Of a stretch of DNA of 64,000 bases, positions 23,821-32,148 are shown one piece after another; the stretch's first letter is position 1; every line of letters starts with the position of its first letter. The translations under genes and the position numbers were made by a program. Source of the stretch: Bacteroidetes bacterium GWC2_46_850 (GTDB taxonomy: Bacteria; Bacteroidota; Bacteroidia; Bacteroidales; Dysgonomonadaceae); the NCBI GenBank assembly GCA_001768325.1, contig MENQ01000012.1, forward strand, positions 1 through 64,000, written 5' to 3'. Under the pieces are notes generated by a model. That model worked only from the letters and a program-made list of their open reading frames with translations. It searched no databases and had not been told where the DNA came from.

Positions 23821-24417
23821 ATGAACGAGACACAACGTGCCGTGGTGGTTTACTGCGCCTCCAGCTCGCTGGTCGATAAATGCTATTTCGAAGCAGCAGC
23901 GCGTTTGGGAGAACTCCTGGCGGAGAAGAACATTATCTGTATCAATGGTGCCGGAAAACAAGGGTTGATGGGCGCATTAAACGATTCCGTCATTCGTCAC
24001 GGTGGAACGGTAAAAGGAATTATTCCCCGGTTTATGGTCGATGCAGGATGGTGCCATGAGCGGCTAAACGAAACAATCATTACCCAAACCATCCACGAAA
24101 GAAAAGAATATATGGCCCGGGCAGCCGACGCAGTTGTCGCCCTTCCCGGTGGGGTGGGAACGTTGGAGGAGCTGGCCGAAATTGTCACCTGGAAACAGCT
24201 GGGACTTTACGGCAACCCTGTCATTATTCTCAATACCAATGACTATTACAGACCTCTGCTCTCTTTTTTCGAGAAAATGATTGAAGAGAAATTCCTGAAA
24301 ACCACCGATCGGAATATGTGGATTGTCGCATCCACTCCCGAGGAGGTTATAACCCTTCTTGCGAATTCTTCCCATTGGATGCCCTCGGGAGCATTGGATC
24401 AGCAAAAAGTATTGTAA
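23821..24417 (+). CDS. LOG family phosphoribohydrolase (TIGR00730)
   Basis: A 198-residue Rossmann-like protein with the LOG motif PGGVGTLEE and the conserved acid-rich WKQLG that follows, plus the N-terminal VVYCASSS. Members split nucleoside 5'-monophosphates into base and ribose 5-phosphate (cytokinin activation in plants; AMP or IMP turnover in bacteria). It starts 7 bp after metK, so the two are probably one transcript. The exact nucleotide used is not known. Confidence 0.9.
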   Translation: MNETQRAVVVYCASSSLVDKCYFEAAARLGELLAEKNIICINGAGKQGLMGALNDSVIRHGGTVKGIIPRFMVDAGWCHERLNETIITQTIHERKEYMARAADAVVALPGGVGTLEELAEIVTWKQLGLYGNPVIILNTNDYYRPLLSFFEKMIEEKFLKTTDRNMWIVASTPEEVITLLANSSHWMPSGALDQQKVL

Positions 24418-24422
24418 ATTTG
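24415..24422 (+). promoter_or_regulatory. Promoter -7 element of the DUF4271-hemD pair
   Basis: TAAATTTG, an exact TAnnTTTG match, overlaps the stop codon of the LOG gene and lies 28 bp before the GTG start of the DUF4271 gene. ATTG at 24393-24396 is a weak -33 candidate. Confidence 0.5.
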
Positions 24423-24450
24423 TTGCACGAAGACAAAATATAAGATATAA

Positions 24451-25341
24451 GTGCCCCTGTTTATCCCCGATACACTGCAGGAAACTCCGTTCTACCTCAA
24501 GGCTGAGCAACTTCCGATTCAGACTGATTCATTGTATATGAATTTTGGTCAGTATGAATCTCTTCCTACCGACCCGCAGCAGATTTTGTTTTCTGTTGAC
24601 TCGGTTTTCCTGACAAACCTGCATTCTTTTTCTGGTGGGAACGTCGGTATGGTATTGCCATATTCCCTTTGGATAAACAGTCTTTTCTTTCTTCTTTTTG
24701 TCGCTTGTTTCGTCGTCTTCTCCCTGATCTTTAGAAAAGAAGGGATTGTATTTATCGAAAATTTCAGACAAACTCTATTTGTCAGAAAGCATCAGCCTAC
24801 TACCTTTAAAGGGCAGGTAACCACAACTGAGGTTTGGGGAGAGTTTTTTTTGGTAATACAGACAATACTAATCAGTGCGATTATTTTTTTTACTTTTCTG
24901 TGGGATAAAGGAATCGCATCACTTTCAATAAAAGGATATTTGCTCACGTTTATCGGTTTGCTGCTGATTCCTTCGGCGATGATATTGTTAAAACTCTTCA
25001 TGTACCGTACCATCGCTGTCTTTTTTATGAGACAACAGATGAAACGCTGGATAAGCCATTATTACCGGTTATTGGAACTCCTGGGAATTCTCCTGTTTTT
25101 GCCCGCTCTGTTGTATGTTTTTATGCCCGAATTGCGAAATATTATCCTTGTCCTCTTCCTGTTCATTTTTATTATAAGCCGCCTTATCATAGCCCTTGGG
25201 TTATTAAATATTTTTGTTAAAAATAAAGTCGGAGGTTTTTATTTTTTTGCGTATCTTTGCGGAACTGAAATTGCACCCTATTTGTTGTGGTATAAGGGCG
25301 TGCTATTATTCATTAGTTTGGCAGGAAATATTTTAATATGA
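24451..25341 (+). CDS. DUF4271 integral membrane protein
   Basis: A 296-residue membrane protein of unknown function. After about 70 polar residues come some six to seven hydrophobic segments (near 74-95, 131-150, 160-180, 207-225, 228-250 and 275-295). Many aromatic residues mark the membrane borders. GTG 24451 is chosen because a promoter -7 element lies 28 bp upstream; an internal ATG at 24538 is possible. It overlaps hemD by 4 bp (ATGA), so the two are translationally coupled. This pairing with hemD is common in Bacteroidales. Confidence 0.82.
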   Translation: MPLFIPDTLQETPFYLKAEQLPIQTDSLYMNFGQYESLPTDPQQILFSVDSVFLTNLHSFSGGNVGMVLPYSLWINSLFFLLFVACFVVFSLIFRKEGIVFIENFRQTLFVRKHQPTTFKGQVTTTEVWGEFFLVIQTILISAIIFFTFLWDKGIASLSIKGYLLTFIGLLLIPSAMILLKLFMYRTIAVFFMRQQMKRWISHYYRLLELLGILLFLPALLYVFMPELRNIILVLFLFIFIISRLIIALGLLNIFVKNKVGGFYFFAYLCGTEIAPYLLWYKGVLLFISLAGNILI

Positions 25342-26102
25342 ACGTTCGGAAAGTAAAGAAGATCCTGATTTCTCAACCCAGGCCCGGCAGCGAAAAATCA
25401 CCCTATTTCGATATTGCTGAAAAGTTTCATGTCGATATGCATTTTTACCCGTTCATCAAGGTCGAAAGAGTATCGATAAGAGAGTTTCGTCAACAACGGA
25501 TAAACATGCTGGATTTTACCGCAGTGATCTTTACTGCACGGACGGCTGTAGACAATTTTTTTTCAATCTGTGAAGAACTGAAGGTGACAATTCCCGAAAC
25601 GATGAAATATTTCTGTATTTCAGAAGCGGTGGCATTGTACCTGCAAAAATATATTGTTTATAGGAAAAGAAAGATCTTTTTTAGCCAAACCGGAAAAATC
25701 GACGGATTGAACAATGCTTTTACGAAGCATGCAAAAGAAAAGTTTCTCTTCCCTGTTCCTGAAGAGCACAACGACGAAGTTACCCATTTTCTCGATGAGA
25801 AGAAGCTAAATTACACCAAGAGTGTGATGTACAGGACGGTGAGCAACAGTTTTGAAGCAGGAGAGAAGCTCGATTATGACATGATCATCTTTTTCAGCCC
25901 ATTGGGCATTCAGTCTTTGTTTACCAACTTTCCCGATTTTAAACAGGAAGACATGGCTATTGGCTGTTTCGGTACTTCCACAGCCAAAGCCGTAGAAGAG
26001 ATGGGACTACATCTCGATTGCGAGGCACCGCAGCCCGACTTTCCTTCCATGGCGGCTGCACTGGAGGCTTTTCTGCGGGAAAATCACAAAAATCATCACT
26101 GA
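25338..26102 (+). CDS. hemD: Uroporphyrinogen-III synthase
   Basis: Closes and inverts ring D of hydroxymethylbilane to give uroporphyrinogen III for haem, sirohaem or cobalamin. It is 254 residues of a poorly conserved family. Supporting features: the alternating two-domain alpha/beta pattern, AVIFTARTAVDNFFSI near 56-71 and the late DYDMIIFFSPLGIQSLF and GCFGTSTAKAVEEMG, typical for HemD. It overlaps the DUF4271 gene by 4 bp and ends 4 bp before the convergent tatD. Confidence 0.87.
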   Translation: MNVRKVKKILISQPRPGSEKSPYFDIAEKFHVDMHFYPFIKVERVSIREFRQQRINMLDFTAVIFTARTAVDNFFSICEELKVTIPETMKYFCISEAVALYLQKYIVYRKRKIFFSQTGKIDGLNNAFTKHAKEKFLFPVPEEHNDEVTHFLDEKKLNYTKSVMYRTVSNSFEAGEKLDYDMIIFFSPLGIQSLFTNFPDFKQEDMAIGCFGTSTAKAVEEMGLHLDCEAPQPDFPSMAAALEAFLRENHKNHH

Positions 26103-26106
26103 GGCC

Positions 26107-26808
26107 TCAGGATTCTTCTTCCACTTCTTTCGGATAGAATGGCTTGGGAGGATGGACAGTAGGAAATATCCTCCGTATGTTTGCCGCAACGCAGTCGGCA
26201 AATTCTTCTATATCCATATTTACTGCCTGAGAGGTTTGGCGATAGACCTCCCTGATCGACATTTCATCTTCATCTGTCTCACAAAACAACGCATCGACAG
26301 GAATTAGCTGCATGGAGTCAACATTAATCTGGTCGCCGATGGAAAAAAGAAATCCTTCGTGCAGAAGTCGTCGGGTTAGTTCCGGCTTACCCCGGTAACC
26401 ATGTATGATCCACGGACGGGTGGGTTTTGTTTCTTTTCTTATCTGAATAAGCTCCTCCCATGCTTTCACACAGTGAATGATCACTGGCTTTCCCAGTTTC
26501 TCGGATAGTTCGATGTGTTTTTTGAAAACAGGAATCTGTACCTCGAATGAGGGTCCTTTCAGTTTGTCGAGTCCAGTCTCCCCAATGGCAACGATGCGTG
26601 GGTTGGAGGCAATCTCGTTCAGGTATGCCATCTGGGTGTCGCTGTCTTCGGAATACCAGGGGTGGATGCCACAGGAAAAGGCATGACGATGGTAAGAATC
26701 CTTGGCTACTTCAAATTCAAGTGGGTATACATCGAAGATACACGAGTGATAAGGATCATCGTTTTCTTCGAGAAAAATCTGGTGGGTGTGCAGGTCGTAA
26801 AATTCCAT
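26107..26808 (-). CDS. tatD: TatD family metal-dependent hydrolase
   Basis: A 233-residue TIM-barrel hydrolase; TatD proteins are metal-dependent DNases. Metal ligands: HTH near residues 7-9, Glu in GETGLDK, His in VIIHC, His in WIIHGYRG, and Asp in CETDED. It is a little shorter than the 260 of E. coli TatD. It follows yidD with a 3-bp gap in the order rnpA, yidD, tatD. Confidence 0.9.
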   Translation of the reverse strand: MEFYDLHTHQIFLEENDDPYHSCIFDVYPLEFEVAKDSYHRHAFSCGIHPWYSEDSDTQMAYLNEIASNPRIVAIGETGLDKLKGPSFEVQIPVFKKHIELSEKLGKPVIIHCVKAWEELIQIRKETKPTRPWIIHGYRGKPELTRRLLHEGFLFSIGDQINVDSMQLIPVDALFCETDEDEMSIREVYRQTSQAVNMDIEEFADCVAANIRRIFPTVHPPKPFYPKEVEEES

Positions 26809-26811
26809 ACA

Positions 26812-27087
26812 TTAATTGTCCTCTGCCTTCGGTTTATCTTCCTTGCGCTTTGCCTCCGGGACTGGATCATAACCCGATCCGCCCCAGGGATTACAGCTTA
26901 AAATGCGCCTGGCCGACAAGTAGGAGCCTCTGAAAGGTCCATGTCTTTTCAATGCTTCTATCGTATATTGGGAACAGGTAGGCGTATATCGGCAACTGGG
27001 CGGCGTGAGCGGAGAGATGACACCCCGGTAGAAATAGACCGGAAGGAGTAAAATCCATGTCATCAGATGCTTGATTGCTTTCAACAT
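26812..27087 (-). CDS. yidD: Membrane protein insertion efficiency factor YidD
   Basis: A 91-residue membrane-associated protein that helps YidC insert membrane proteins. It has the full family signature: [20 protein letters not shown], then the conserved Cys and Tyr residues, and [18 protein letters not shown]. An N-terminal amphipathic helix attaches it to the membrane. A charged tail ([12 protein letters not shown]) follows. It overlaps the end of rnpA by 7 bp, the typical arrangement. Confidence 0.95.
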   Translation of the reverse strand: MLKAIKHLMTWILLLPVYFYRGVISPLTPPSCRYTPTCSQYTIEALKRHGPFRGSYLSARRILSCNPWGGSGYDPVPEAKRKEDKPKAEDN

Positions 27088-27485
27088 TTTTCTCCTCCAA
27101 TCTGTACCTTTAATGTGCTCAGTGCTTTTCGCATACCCTTCTCTACCTCTGCAAAGTCGCTCAACGCATCTTTCACATAAATGAAAGCAGCGTCAACATG
27201 AACTCCTTCCCCGGAGAGCCCCCCGTCAAAAAGATGTTTGTTCAACCGGTAAGCCTCCCGCGTGAGTCGTTTCATTCTGTTGCGATGCACAGCAGACCGC
27301 AGCCTTTTCTTTGGGATGCTGATCAATACCGACAGTGGGCTGGCGTGGGGATGAACTGTCTCCAGAAATACTACCCTGAAAGGGTATGCCATAAAGGAAC
27401 GACCCCTGGTGAAGAGAGTTTCTATCCTTTTTTCACCCGTGACACGTTCGTCTTTTGTAAACCTACAGCATTCTCCTTCATTCAT
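27081..27485 (-). CDS. rnpA: Ribonuclease P protein component
   Basis: Protein subunit that, with the RNase P RNA, matures the 5' ends of tRNAs. From ATG 27485 ([15 protein letters not shown]) it is 134 residues. The family signature is seen near the middle: [20 protein letters not shown]. It also has the N-terminal [13 protein letters not shown]. An ATG four codons upstream (27497) is possible. rpmH, the usual neighbour, is not here. The -7 element lies at 27521-27528. Confidence 0.94.
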   Translation of the reverse strand: MNEGECCRFTKDERVTGEKRIETLFTRGRSFMAYPFRVVFLETVHPHASPLSVLISIPKKRLRSAVHRNRMKRLTREAYRLNKHLFDGGLSGEGVHVDAAFIYVKDALSDFAEVEKGMRKALSTLKVQIGGEKC

Positions 27486-27520
27486 AGATAAAAGCATTCC
27501 TCCGAAAGCAATTACTCAGG

Positions 27521-27528
27521 CAAAGATA
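27521..27528 (-). promoter_or_regulatory. Promoter -7 element of rnpA-yidD-tatD
   Basis: CAAAGATA on the plus strand is TATCTTTG on the minus strand, 23-36 bp before the two possible rnpA start codons. Confidence 0.6.
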
Positions 27529-27593
27529 ATTGTTTTTGGAATCAAATCTTTCTTTTAGAGAAAAAAAGTGGGATAAGAAATATGTGAAGGAGA

Positions 27594-28217
27594 TTATTTG
27601 CGTCCAAAATCGGCGGGTATCTCTCCCCATTGTTTTGTTTCCCATTTGAGGATAGGATTTTGATAACTGTTATTTTGAAGCCACATCTCGGCACGGACAA
27701 CCAGTTCAAAGAGGGGTTTGTTTCTCTCGGACTGTTCCAGTTTGGTATTGCATTTCTTTTTTGCAACCCATTTGATGGCATTCATACTGTCGGAATAAAT
27801 GGGCGTATTTTGCTGATGCTTCTTCAGCAACGCCAGTGCATGTACAATGGCCAGGAACTCACCGATGTTGTTTGTGCCTTCCTCAAGGGGGCCAACATGA
27901 AAAACCTCCCTGTTTTCCGCTACATATACGCCCCGATATTCCAAAAGTCCCGGATTCCCACTGCAGGCAGCATCCACAGCCAGACTTTCCCTTATTATGC
28001 CACTGTTAGACAGGGGGGAAGCCACACTTTTTCCCGTTTTTGCCTTCAGATGTCTCCATGGATTTTCACGGAATGCTTTTTCTGCATCCTCCCGTGCAGG
28101 GAACGATTTATACTGCGCATTTTCAAATCCCGACACTTGCTTTTTACACTCCTCCCAGGACGTATAAATACCCGGCTTTACACCTTGCCAGACTACATAG
28201 AATTTTTTCTGAGCCAT
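27594..28217 (-). CDS. rnhA: Ribonuclease HI with N-terminal hybrid-binding domain
   Basis: Degrades RNA in RNA:DNA hybrids. It is 207 residues: an N-terminal caulimovirus/RNase-H1-type hybrid-binding domain (about 1-50, KKFYVVWQGVKPGIYTSW and YKSFPAREDAEKAF) and a C-terminal RNase H fold from about 75. Catalytic acids are Asp in AVDAACSGNPG, Glu in NNIGEFLAIVHAL and Asp in IYSDSMNA. The C-terminal catalytic Asp region is less clear. It follows the small membrane-protein gene by 9 bp, so they are likely co-transcribed. Confidence 0.9.
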   Translation of the reverse strand: MAQKKFYVVWQGVKPGIYTSWEECKKQVSGFENAQYKSFPAREDAEKAFRENPWRHLKAKTGKSVASPLSNSGIIRESLAVDAACSGNPGLLEYRGVYVAENREVFHVGPLEEGTNNIGEFLAIVHALALLKKHQQNTPIYSDSMNAIKWVAKKKCNTKLEQSERNKPLFELVVRAEMWLQNNSYQNPILKWETKQWGEIPADFGRK

Positions 28218-28226
28218 CCTTTAGCT

Positions 28227-28688
28227 TCACATTGATTCCAGTATGTAGGGAGTAAGCTCCTCCTCCATGGGAGGGTTTATACTCATCTCCTCGATTGATA
28301 CAATGCTGTCCACCACAAATTTGGTATAACCACGCCAGGGCAGGGTGGCGAAGTATTCTTTGTAGTGTAATTGTACCATCTTGCCTCCCGATACCATCAG
28401 CTGCTTTGCGATTTTCTCGTCTTCAACCGAGAAGTCAAACTGATTGGATTGCAATCCTCCCGGTTTGTCGGCACGAAAACCAGATTGTATCAGTTTTCCT
28501 TCATAGGTTTTAAAGATAACTCCTTTGTATACGAGGTAATTTAATTCACCCGATTTTACGCCTGTACCAAATACGTAGTAGTAACGCACGTAGACGAAAA
28601 TTCCAAGTGTTACGATCAATATACCCAGAAACCATCTCAGGCCCTTACGGCTTTTTTTCTTTTTAGGGGTCAGGTCATCCATCTTCAT
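28227..28688 (-). CDS. Small single-span membrane protein of unknown function
   Basis: A 153-residue protein from ATG 28688 (MKMDDLTPKKKK): a basic N-terminal patch, one transmembrane helix (WFLGILIVTLGIFVYV), then a soluble beta-rich domain outside the membrane with YLVYKGVIFKTYEGKL and LPWRGYTKFVVDSI. I recall similar Bacteroidetes proteins carrying the wrong label 6-phosphogluconate dehydrogenase; nothing in the sequence supports such an enzyme. The -7 element at 28704-28711 overlaps an earlier ATG (28706), so the shorter start is right. Confidence 0.75.
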   Translation of the reverse strand: MKMDDLTPKKKKSRKGLRWFLGILIVTLGIFVYVRYYYVFGTGVKSGELNYLVYKGVIFKTYEGKLIQSGFRADKPGGLQSNQFDFSVEDEKIAKQLMVSGGKMVQLHYKEYFATLPWRGYTKFVVDSIVSIEEMSINPPMEEELTPYILESM

Positions 28689-28703
28689 TGTTTTGTAAGG
28701 ATA

Positions 28704-28711
28704 CAAAGATA
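28704..28711 (-). promoter_or_regulatory. Promoter -7 element of the small membrane-protein/rnhA pair
   Basis: TATCTTTG on the minus strand, 15 bp before ATG 28688. It excludes ATG 28706 as the start because that codon lies inside the element. Confidence 0.65.
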
Positions 28712-28782
28712 TCTATTTTTGACTTTTTAAAGAAATAGTGTGGTAAAATACTTGACGAATCGTACTTTCTACGCGAAACTCA

Positions 28783-29739
28783 CTACCGCATCAGGAAATA
28801 CAGGGAAGCTATGGCAGTTACCACCCACAGGGTGATGCCAAGGGCAAAGCTGCGGGGGCCCGACCGCTTGATTTCACCCAGGGTGATGTTCGATCCGATC
28901 AGGAAGAGGGCAATCACCAACCCTCTTTTGCCCAGCCAGTTGAGGTGATCGTAACTGGTATGCAGTTGCGGGAAAAAATTGGCAATGAGAATCGCAAAGA
29001 GAAAAAAGAGAATGAACCAGGGAAACTTCACCGATCTCCCGTCTTCGTTCCTCTGGAAAAAGGCAATCACCAATGACAACGGGATGATCCAAAGCGCCCG
29101 GATCAGTTTGACCGTGGTAGCTACCTGCAGTGCCTTTTCCCCATATTCCGCTCCCGCACCCACCACCGAGCTGGTGTCATGAATCGCAATGGCAGCCCAG
29201 TTACCGAATAGCTCCTGGCTCAGTCCCAGCTTCCGGCCAACAAAGGGGAAAAGGAAAAGAGCAATGGCGTTGAGCACGAATACGACAATGAGTGCGAATG
29301 AATTCTGATGGCTCTTGCTGCGCAGTATTGGTGCTATCGCCGCGATGGCGCTTCCCCCGCAGATGGCCGTGCCGGATGCGATCAGCAGTGTGATGTTTTT
29401 CTCCACTTTGAACAGTTTGCCCAACAGAATGCCGAGTATCATCACCGTTATCACAGAGAGGGCTGTAATCACAAATCCGGTTTTTGAGGCAATGATTACT
29501 TCACCCAGATTCATTCCGAATCCCATTAGCACAATGGAGAACTGCAATACCTGTGAGGTATAGCGATGAAATGCGGCATGCCTGATGCCGAGCAGCGAGA
29601 AAATTAATCCGGAAAAGAGCGCAATTGCCGGCGACATAAACGGTAAAAAACAGAGAATTATCAGAACAACATACAAACGGTTATGTATGATTTCTTTTCT
29701 GACTGACATGTAAATCCCGTTCTTTTTAACTTCTTCCAT
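28783..29739 (-). CDS. yeiH: YeiH family (UPF0324) putative sulfate exporter
   Basis: A 318-residue inner-membrane protein with about nine to ten hydrophobic segments. It has the family hallmark GTAICGGSAIAAIAP near 122-136 and the conserved IHDTSSVVGAGAEYG near 190-204. Pfam calls the family Cons_hypoth698; a sulfate or sulfite export role has been proposed. It lies 111 bp downstream of a LysR-type gene on the same strand, the same pairing as yeiE-yeiH in E. coli, so that regulator probably controls it. Confidence 0.9.
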   Translation of the reverse strand: MEEVKKNGIYMSVRKEIIHNRLYVVLIILCFLPFMSPAIALFSGLIFSLLGIRHAAFHRYTSQVLQFSIVLMGFGMNLGEVIIASKTGFVITALSVITVMILGILLGKLFKVEKNITLLIASGTAICGGSAIAAIAPILRSKSHQNSFALIVVFVLNAIALFLFPFVGRKLGLSQELFGNWAAIAIHDTSSVVGAGAEYGEKALQVATTVKLIRALWIIPLSLVIAFFQRNEDGRSVKFPWFILFFLFAILIANFFPQLHTSYDHLNWLGKRGLVIALFLIGSNITLGEIKRSGPRSFALGITLWVVTAIASLYFLMR

Positions 29740-29769
29740 CCTTTTTTGGACACAAAAGTAGTGGTGTGA

Positions 29770-29820
29770 TATAACATTTGCAAATATAAAATAGTTATAT
29801 ACGATAATATAAGGTTATAA
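29770..29820. promoter_or_regulatory. LysR-type operator and promoter region of yeiH
   Basis: TATAAC (29770-29775) and GTTATA (29794-29799) are an inverted repeat with an 18-bp gap, and a third GTTATA lies at 29814-29819. Between the first two is a 10-bp palindrome, ATTTGCAAAT (29776-29785). CAAATATA (29781-29788) is an exact minus-strand -7 element (TATATTTG) within this array. No -33 element is seen, as expected for a promoter that needs an activator. Confidence 0.6.
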
Positions 29821-29850
29821 TGAAAAGGCTGTCAAGTAATATCGCACGTT

Positions 29851-30738
29851 TCAAAACCTGTAATTCAGCAGGTATTGTACAAACAGGTCTGTCAGTCTGC
29901 TCTTGTGTCCGATCTTTTGTGCGATGCGAAATTTACGGGGAAAAATAATGTCGGTTACCTGGAGCTTGACAAGCGTTTTGAGATACAATTCGTTCTGAAC
30001 TGCTTTCTCGGAGATGATGGCCAGCCCGTTGAAATCGAGTAGGAAATTCTTAATCGATTCAGTGCTTCCCAGGTGAATCGGGGTATTGAGGTCCCTGAAT
30101 GGGATCTGGTGTCTGGCGAAAAGTTGACGTATCACTTCCAGTGTACCCGAACCCTCTTCCCGTAACACCAGCGGTATTTGCTGTAAATCCTCTTTTTCAA
30201 TTGTGGCGCGTTCTGCATAAAGACTGTTTTTGCCTGTCACCACGATCAGCTCGTCGTGAAGGAAATCACGGTAACGGATTCCTCCCTGTGAGGAGAGATT
30301 TTCCACTAATGCCAGATCCACTCGGTTATCCAGTAACAGCTGCTCCATTTCAGACGAATTGCCGTTCATCAGGTGTAGCTGGATGTGTGAATAGCGTTTG
30401 TGAAAGGAAGCCATCACCCGGGGAATCACGTACTGGGCAATGGTGGAGCTGGCACCAATAATGATCTCACCCGACTGTACACTGTGCATCTCTCCCATTT
30501 CAAAATTGAGGTTGCGGTAGTGCTGTGCTATCTCCCTGAGTGCATGATATACCTTCTCCCCAGCCGCGGTGAGATAGATGCGGTTGCCTTTCCGGTCAAA
30601 CAGACTAGCATCGTAGTGTAGTTCCATCTCTTTAATATGTCGAGAGACTGCGGGCTGACTAATGTGCAGGGACTCTGCAGCCTTTGAAAAGCTCCGTTGC
30701 TCAGCCACCAAAAGAAACACGGTATCTCTGTAATCCAT
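29851..30738 (-). CDS. LysR family transcriptional regulator (YeiE-like)
   Basis: A 295-residue DNA-binding regulator: N-terminal winged helix-turn-helix (about 1-60; SFSKAAESLHISQPAVSRHIKEME) and a periplasmic-binding-type effector domain from about 90 (GEIIIGASSTIAQYVIPRV). It is closest in pattern to the CysL/YeiE group, which respond to sulfur or anion signals. It sits upstream of yeiH on the same strand with an operator-like spacer between them, and probably activates yeiH. Its other side faces the C1 peptidase promoter. Confidence 0.9.
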   Translation of the reverse strand: MDYRDTVFLLVAEQRSFSKAAESLHISQPAVSRHIKEMELHYDASLFDRKGNRIYLTAAGEKVYHALREIAQHYRNLNFEMGEMHSVQSGEIIIGASSTIAQYVIPRVMASFHKRYSHIQLHLMNGNSSEMEQLLLDNRVDLALVENLSSQGGIRYRDFLHDELIVVTGKNSLYAERATIEKEDLQQIPLVLREEGSGTLEVIRQLFARHQIPFRDLNTPIHLGSTESIKNFLLDFNGLAIISEKAVQNELYLKTLVKLQVTDIIFPRKFRIAQKIGHKSRLTDLFVQYLLNYRF

Positions 30739-30821
30739 TTTTTTTTACAATATCATCCTTTAAAAAGCCTGAGCGGCTCGGATTGAATCAAGTGAATTGT
30801 GACCTTCAATTTTTGTAGATC

Positions 30822-30854
30822 TTTGCATATGTCCAAAACATTTATGTATTTTTG
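30822..30854 (+). promoter_or_regulatory. Promoter of the C1 peptidase-murF transcript
   Basis: TTTG (30822-30825), a 21-bp spacer, then TATTTTTG (30847-30854): a full Bacteroidetes promoter. The leader to the start codon would be about 75 nt. Confidence 0.75.
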
Positions 30855-30937
30855 TTTCCCGTATTTGTATTTTGCACTAACATATAAATTTACAAAGTAA
30901 ATTTGAAAAACCACAAGATAACAAGAATAAGTTTCAA

Positions 30938-32107
30938 ATGAAAGAGTTTATTATTATTATTATTGCATGGCTCACAGCCGTTGTTTCATTCGCACAAAGC
31001 GGTTATAAATTTTCGGTAATCAGGGAGAACCCGATTACAACGGTTAAAAATCAGGCCAGCACAGGTACCTGCTGGAGCTTTTCGGGGGTAGGTATGCTGG
31101 AATCGGAGCTCATCCGCATGGGAAAAGGTGAGTTTGATCTTTCAGAGATGTATATCGTGCGCAGAAACTATGAAGATAAAGCGCAAAAGTTTGCCCGCCT
31201 CCATGGAAGCCTGAATTTTGCGGCGGGAGGCTCTTTTGCAGATGTTGTGGAGACCTTTGCTACGTTCGGGGTAATACCCGAGGATGCATACCCCGGGCTC
31301 AATTATGGGAGTGAAATACATGATCACGGCGAGCTCGACAAGGTGCTGAAAGGATATATGGATGGGATTATTGGCGCGCGAAGCCTTTCTCCTGTCTGGT
31401 ATGAGGGTTTCTCAGGAGTGTTGGATAATTATCTGGGCAGCGTGCCGGAAACATTTACATTCGAAGGTAAAGAATATACTCCCCATACATTTGCGGAATT
31501 TTTAGGACTCAAACAGGATGACTATATTTCTCTCACTTCTTTCATCCATCATCCTTTTTATAAGCCGTTCGCCATTGAGGTGCCAGATAACTGGCGGTGG
31601 GCACTTTCCTATAACCTGCCGATAAATGAACTTATGGAGGTAATGGAGTATGCCATTCTGAACGGATATACCATCGCCTGGGCTTCCGATGTGAGTGAGA
31701 CCGGATTTTCACGAGATGGAATTGCCATTGTTCCGGATGAGTTATCCACTGAAAATGCGGGGTCAGACGAAGCCAGATGGCTTGGGTTGTCGAGCCGTGA
31801 ACGCGATGCAAGCCTTAGGGCCCGGATTGGAAATGAGGTGCTTGCCGAAAAACAAATTACCCAGGAAATGCGACAGTCAGCGTTCGATAATTATGCCACG
31901 ACCGATGATCATGGCATGCAGATTTACGGTATTTCCAAAGATCAACGTGGAAACAAATTCTATATGGTAAAAAACTCATGGGGCGAGACCGGTCCCTATA
32001 AAGGGTATTGGTACGTTTCCGACCCATTTGTACGCTATAAGACCCTCAGCATCGTGCTGCACAAAGATGCAATTCCTGCCGGAATAGCACACAAGCTGGG
32101 TCTTTAA
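30938..32107 (+). CDS. Exported C1 family cysteine peptidase (bleomycin hydrolase-like)
   Basis: A 389-residue papain-fold peptidase. A signal peptide (about 1-20, ending SFAQS) suggests export. The catalytic Cys is in QASTGTCWSFSG near residue 45, the catalytic His in TTDDHGMQIYG near 323, and Asn in MVKNSWGE near 345. The pattern is that of bleomycin hydrolase/aminopeptidase C (C1B), which trim peptides from the N-terminus, but those are cytoplasmic and about 450 residues; this shorter exported form is known in Bacteroidetes. murF follows by 41 bp. Confidence 0.9.
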   Translation: MKEFIIIIIAWLTAVVSFAQSGYKFSVIRENPITTVKNQASTGTCWSFSGVGMLESELIRMGKGEFDLSEMYIVRRNYEDKAQKFARLHGSLNFAAGGSFADVVETFATFGVIPEDAYPGLNYGSEIHDHGELDKVLKGYMDGIIGARSLSPVWYEGFSGVLDNYLGSVPETFTFEGKEYTPHTFAEFLGLKQDDYISLTSFIHHPFYKPFAIEVPDNWRWALSYNLPINELMEVMEYAILNGYTIAWASDVSETGFSRDGIAIVPDELSTENAGSDEARWLGLSSRERDASLRARIGNEVLAEKQITQEMRQSAFDNYATTDDHGMQIYGISKDQRGNKFYMVKNSWGETGPYKGYWYVSDPFVRYKTLSIVLHKDAIPAGIAHKLGL

Positions 32108-32148
32108 CCCCTGCTGAGTGGATCAGTGATAATTATTAAGCATTCAAT

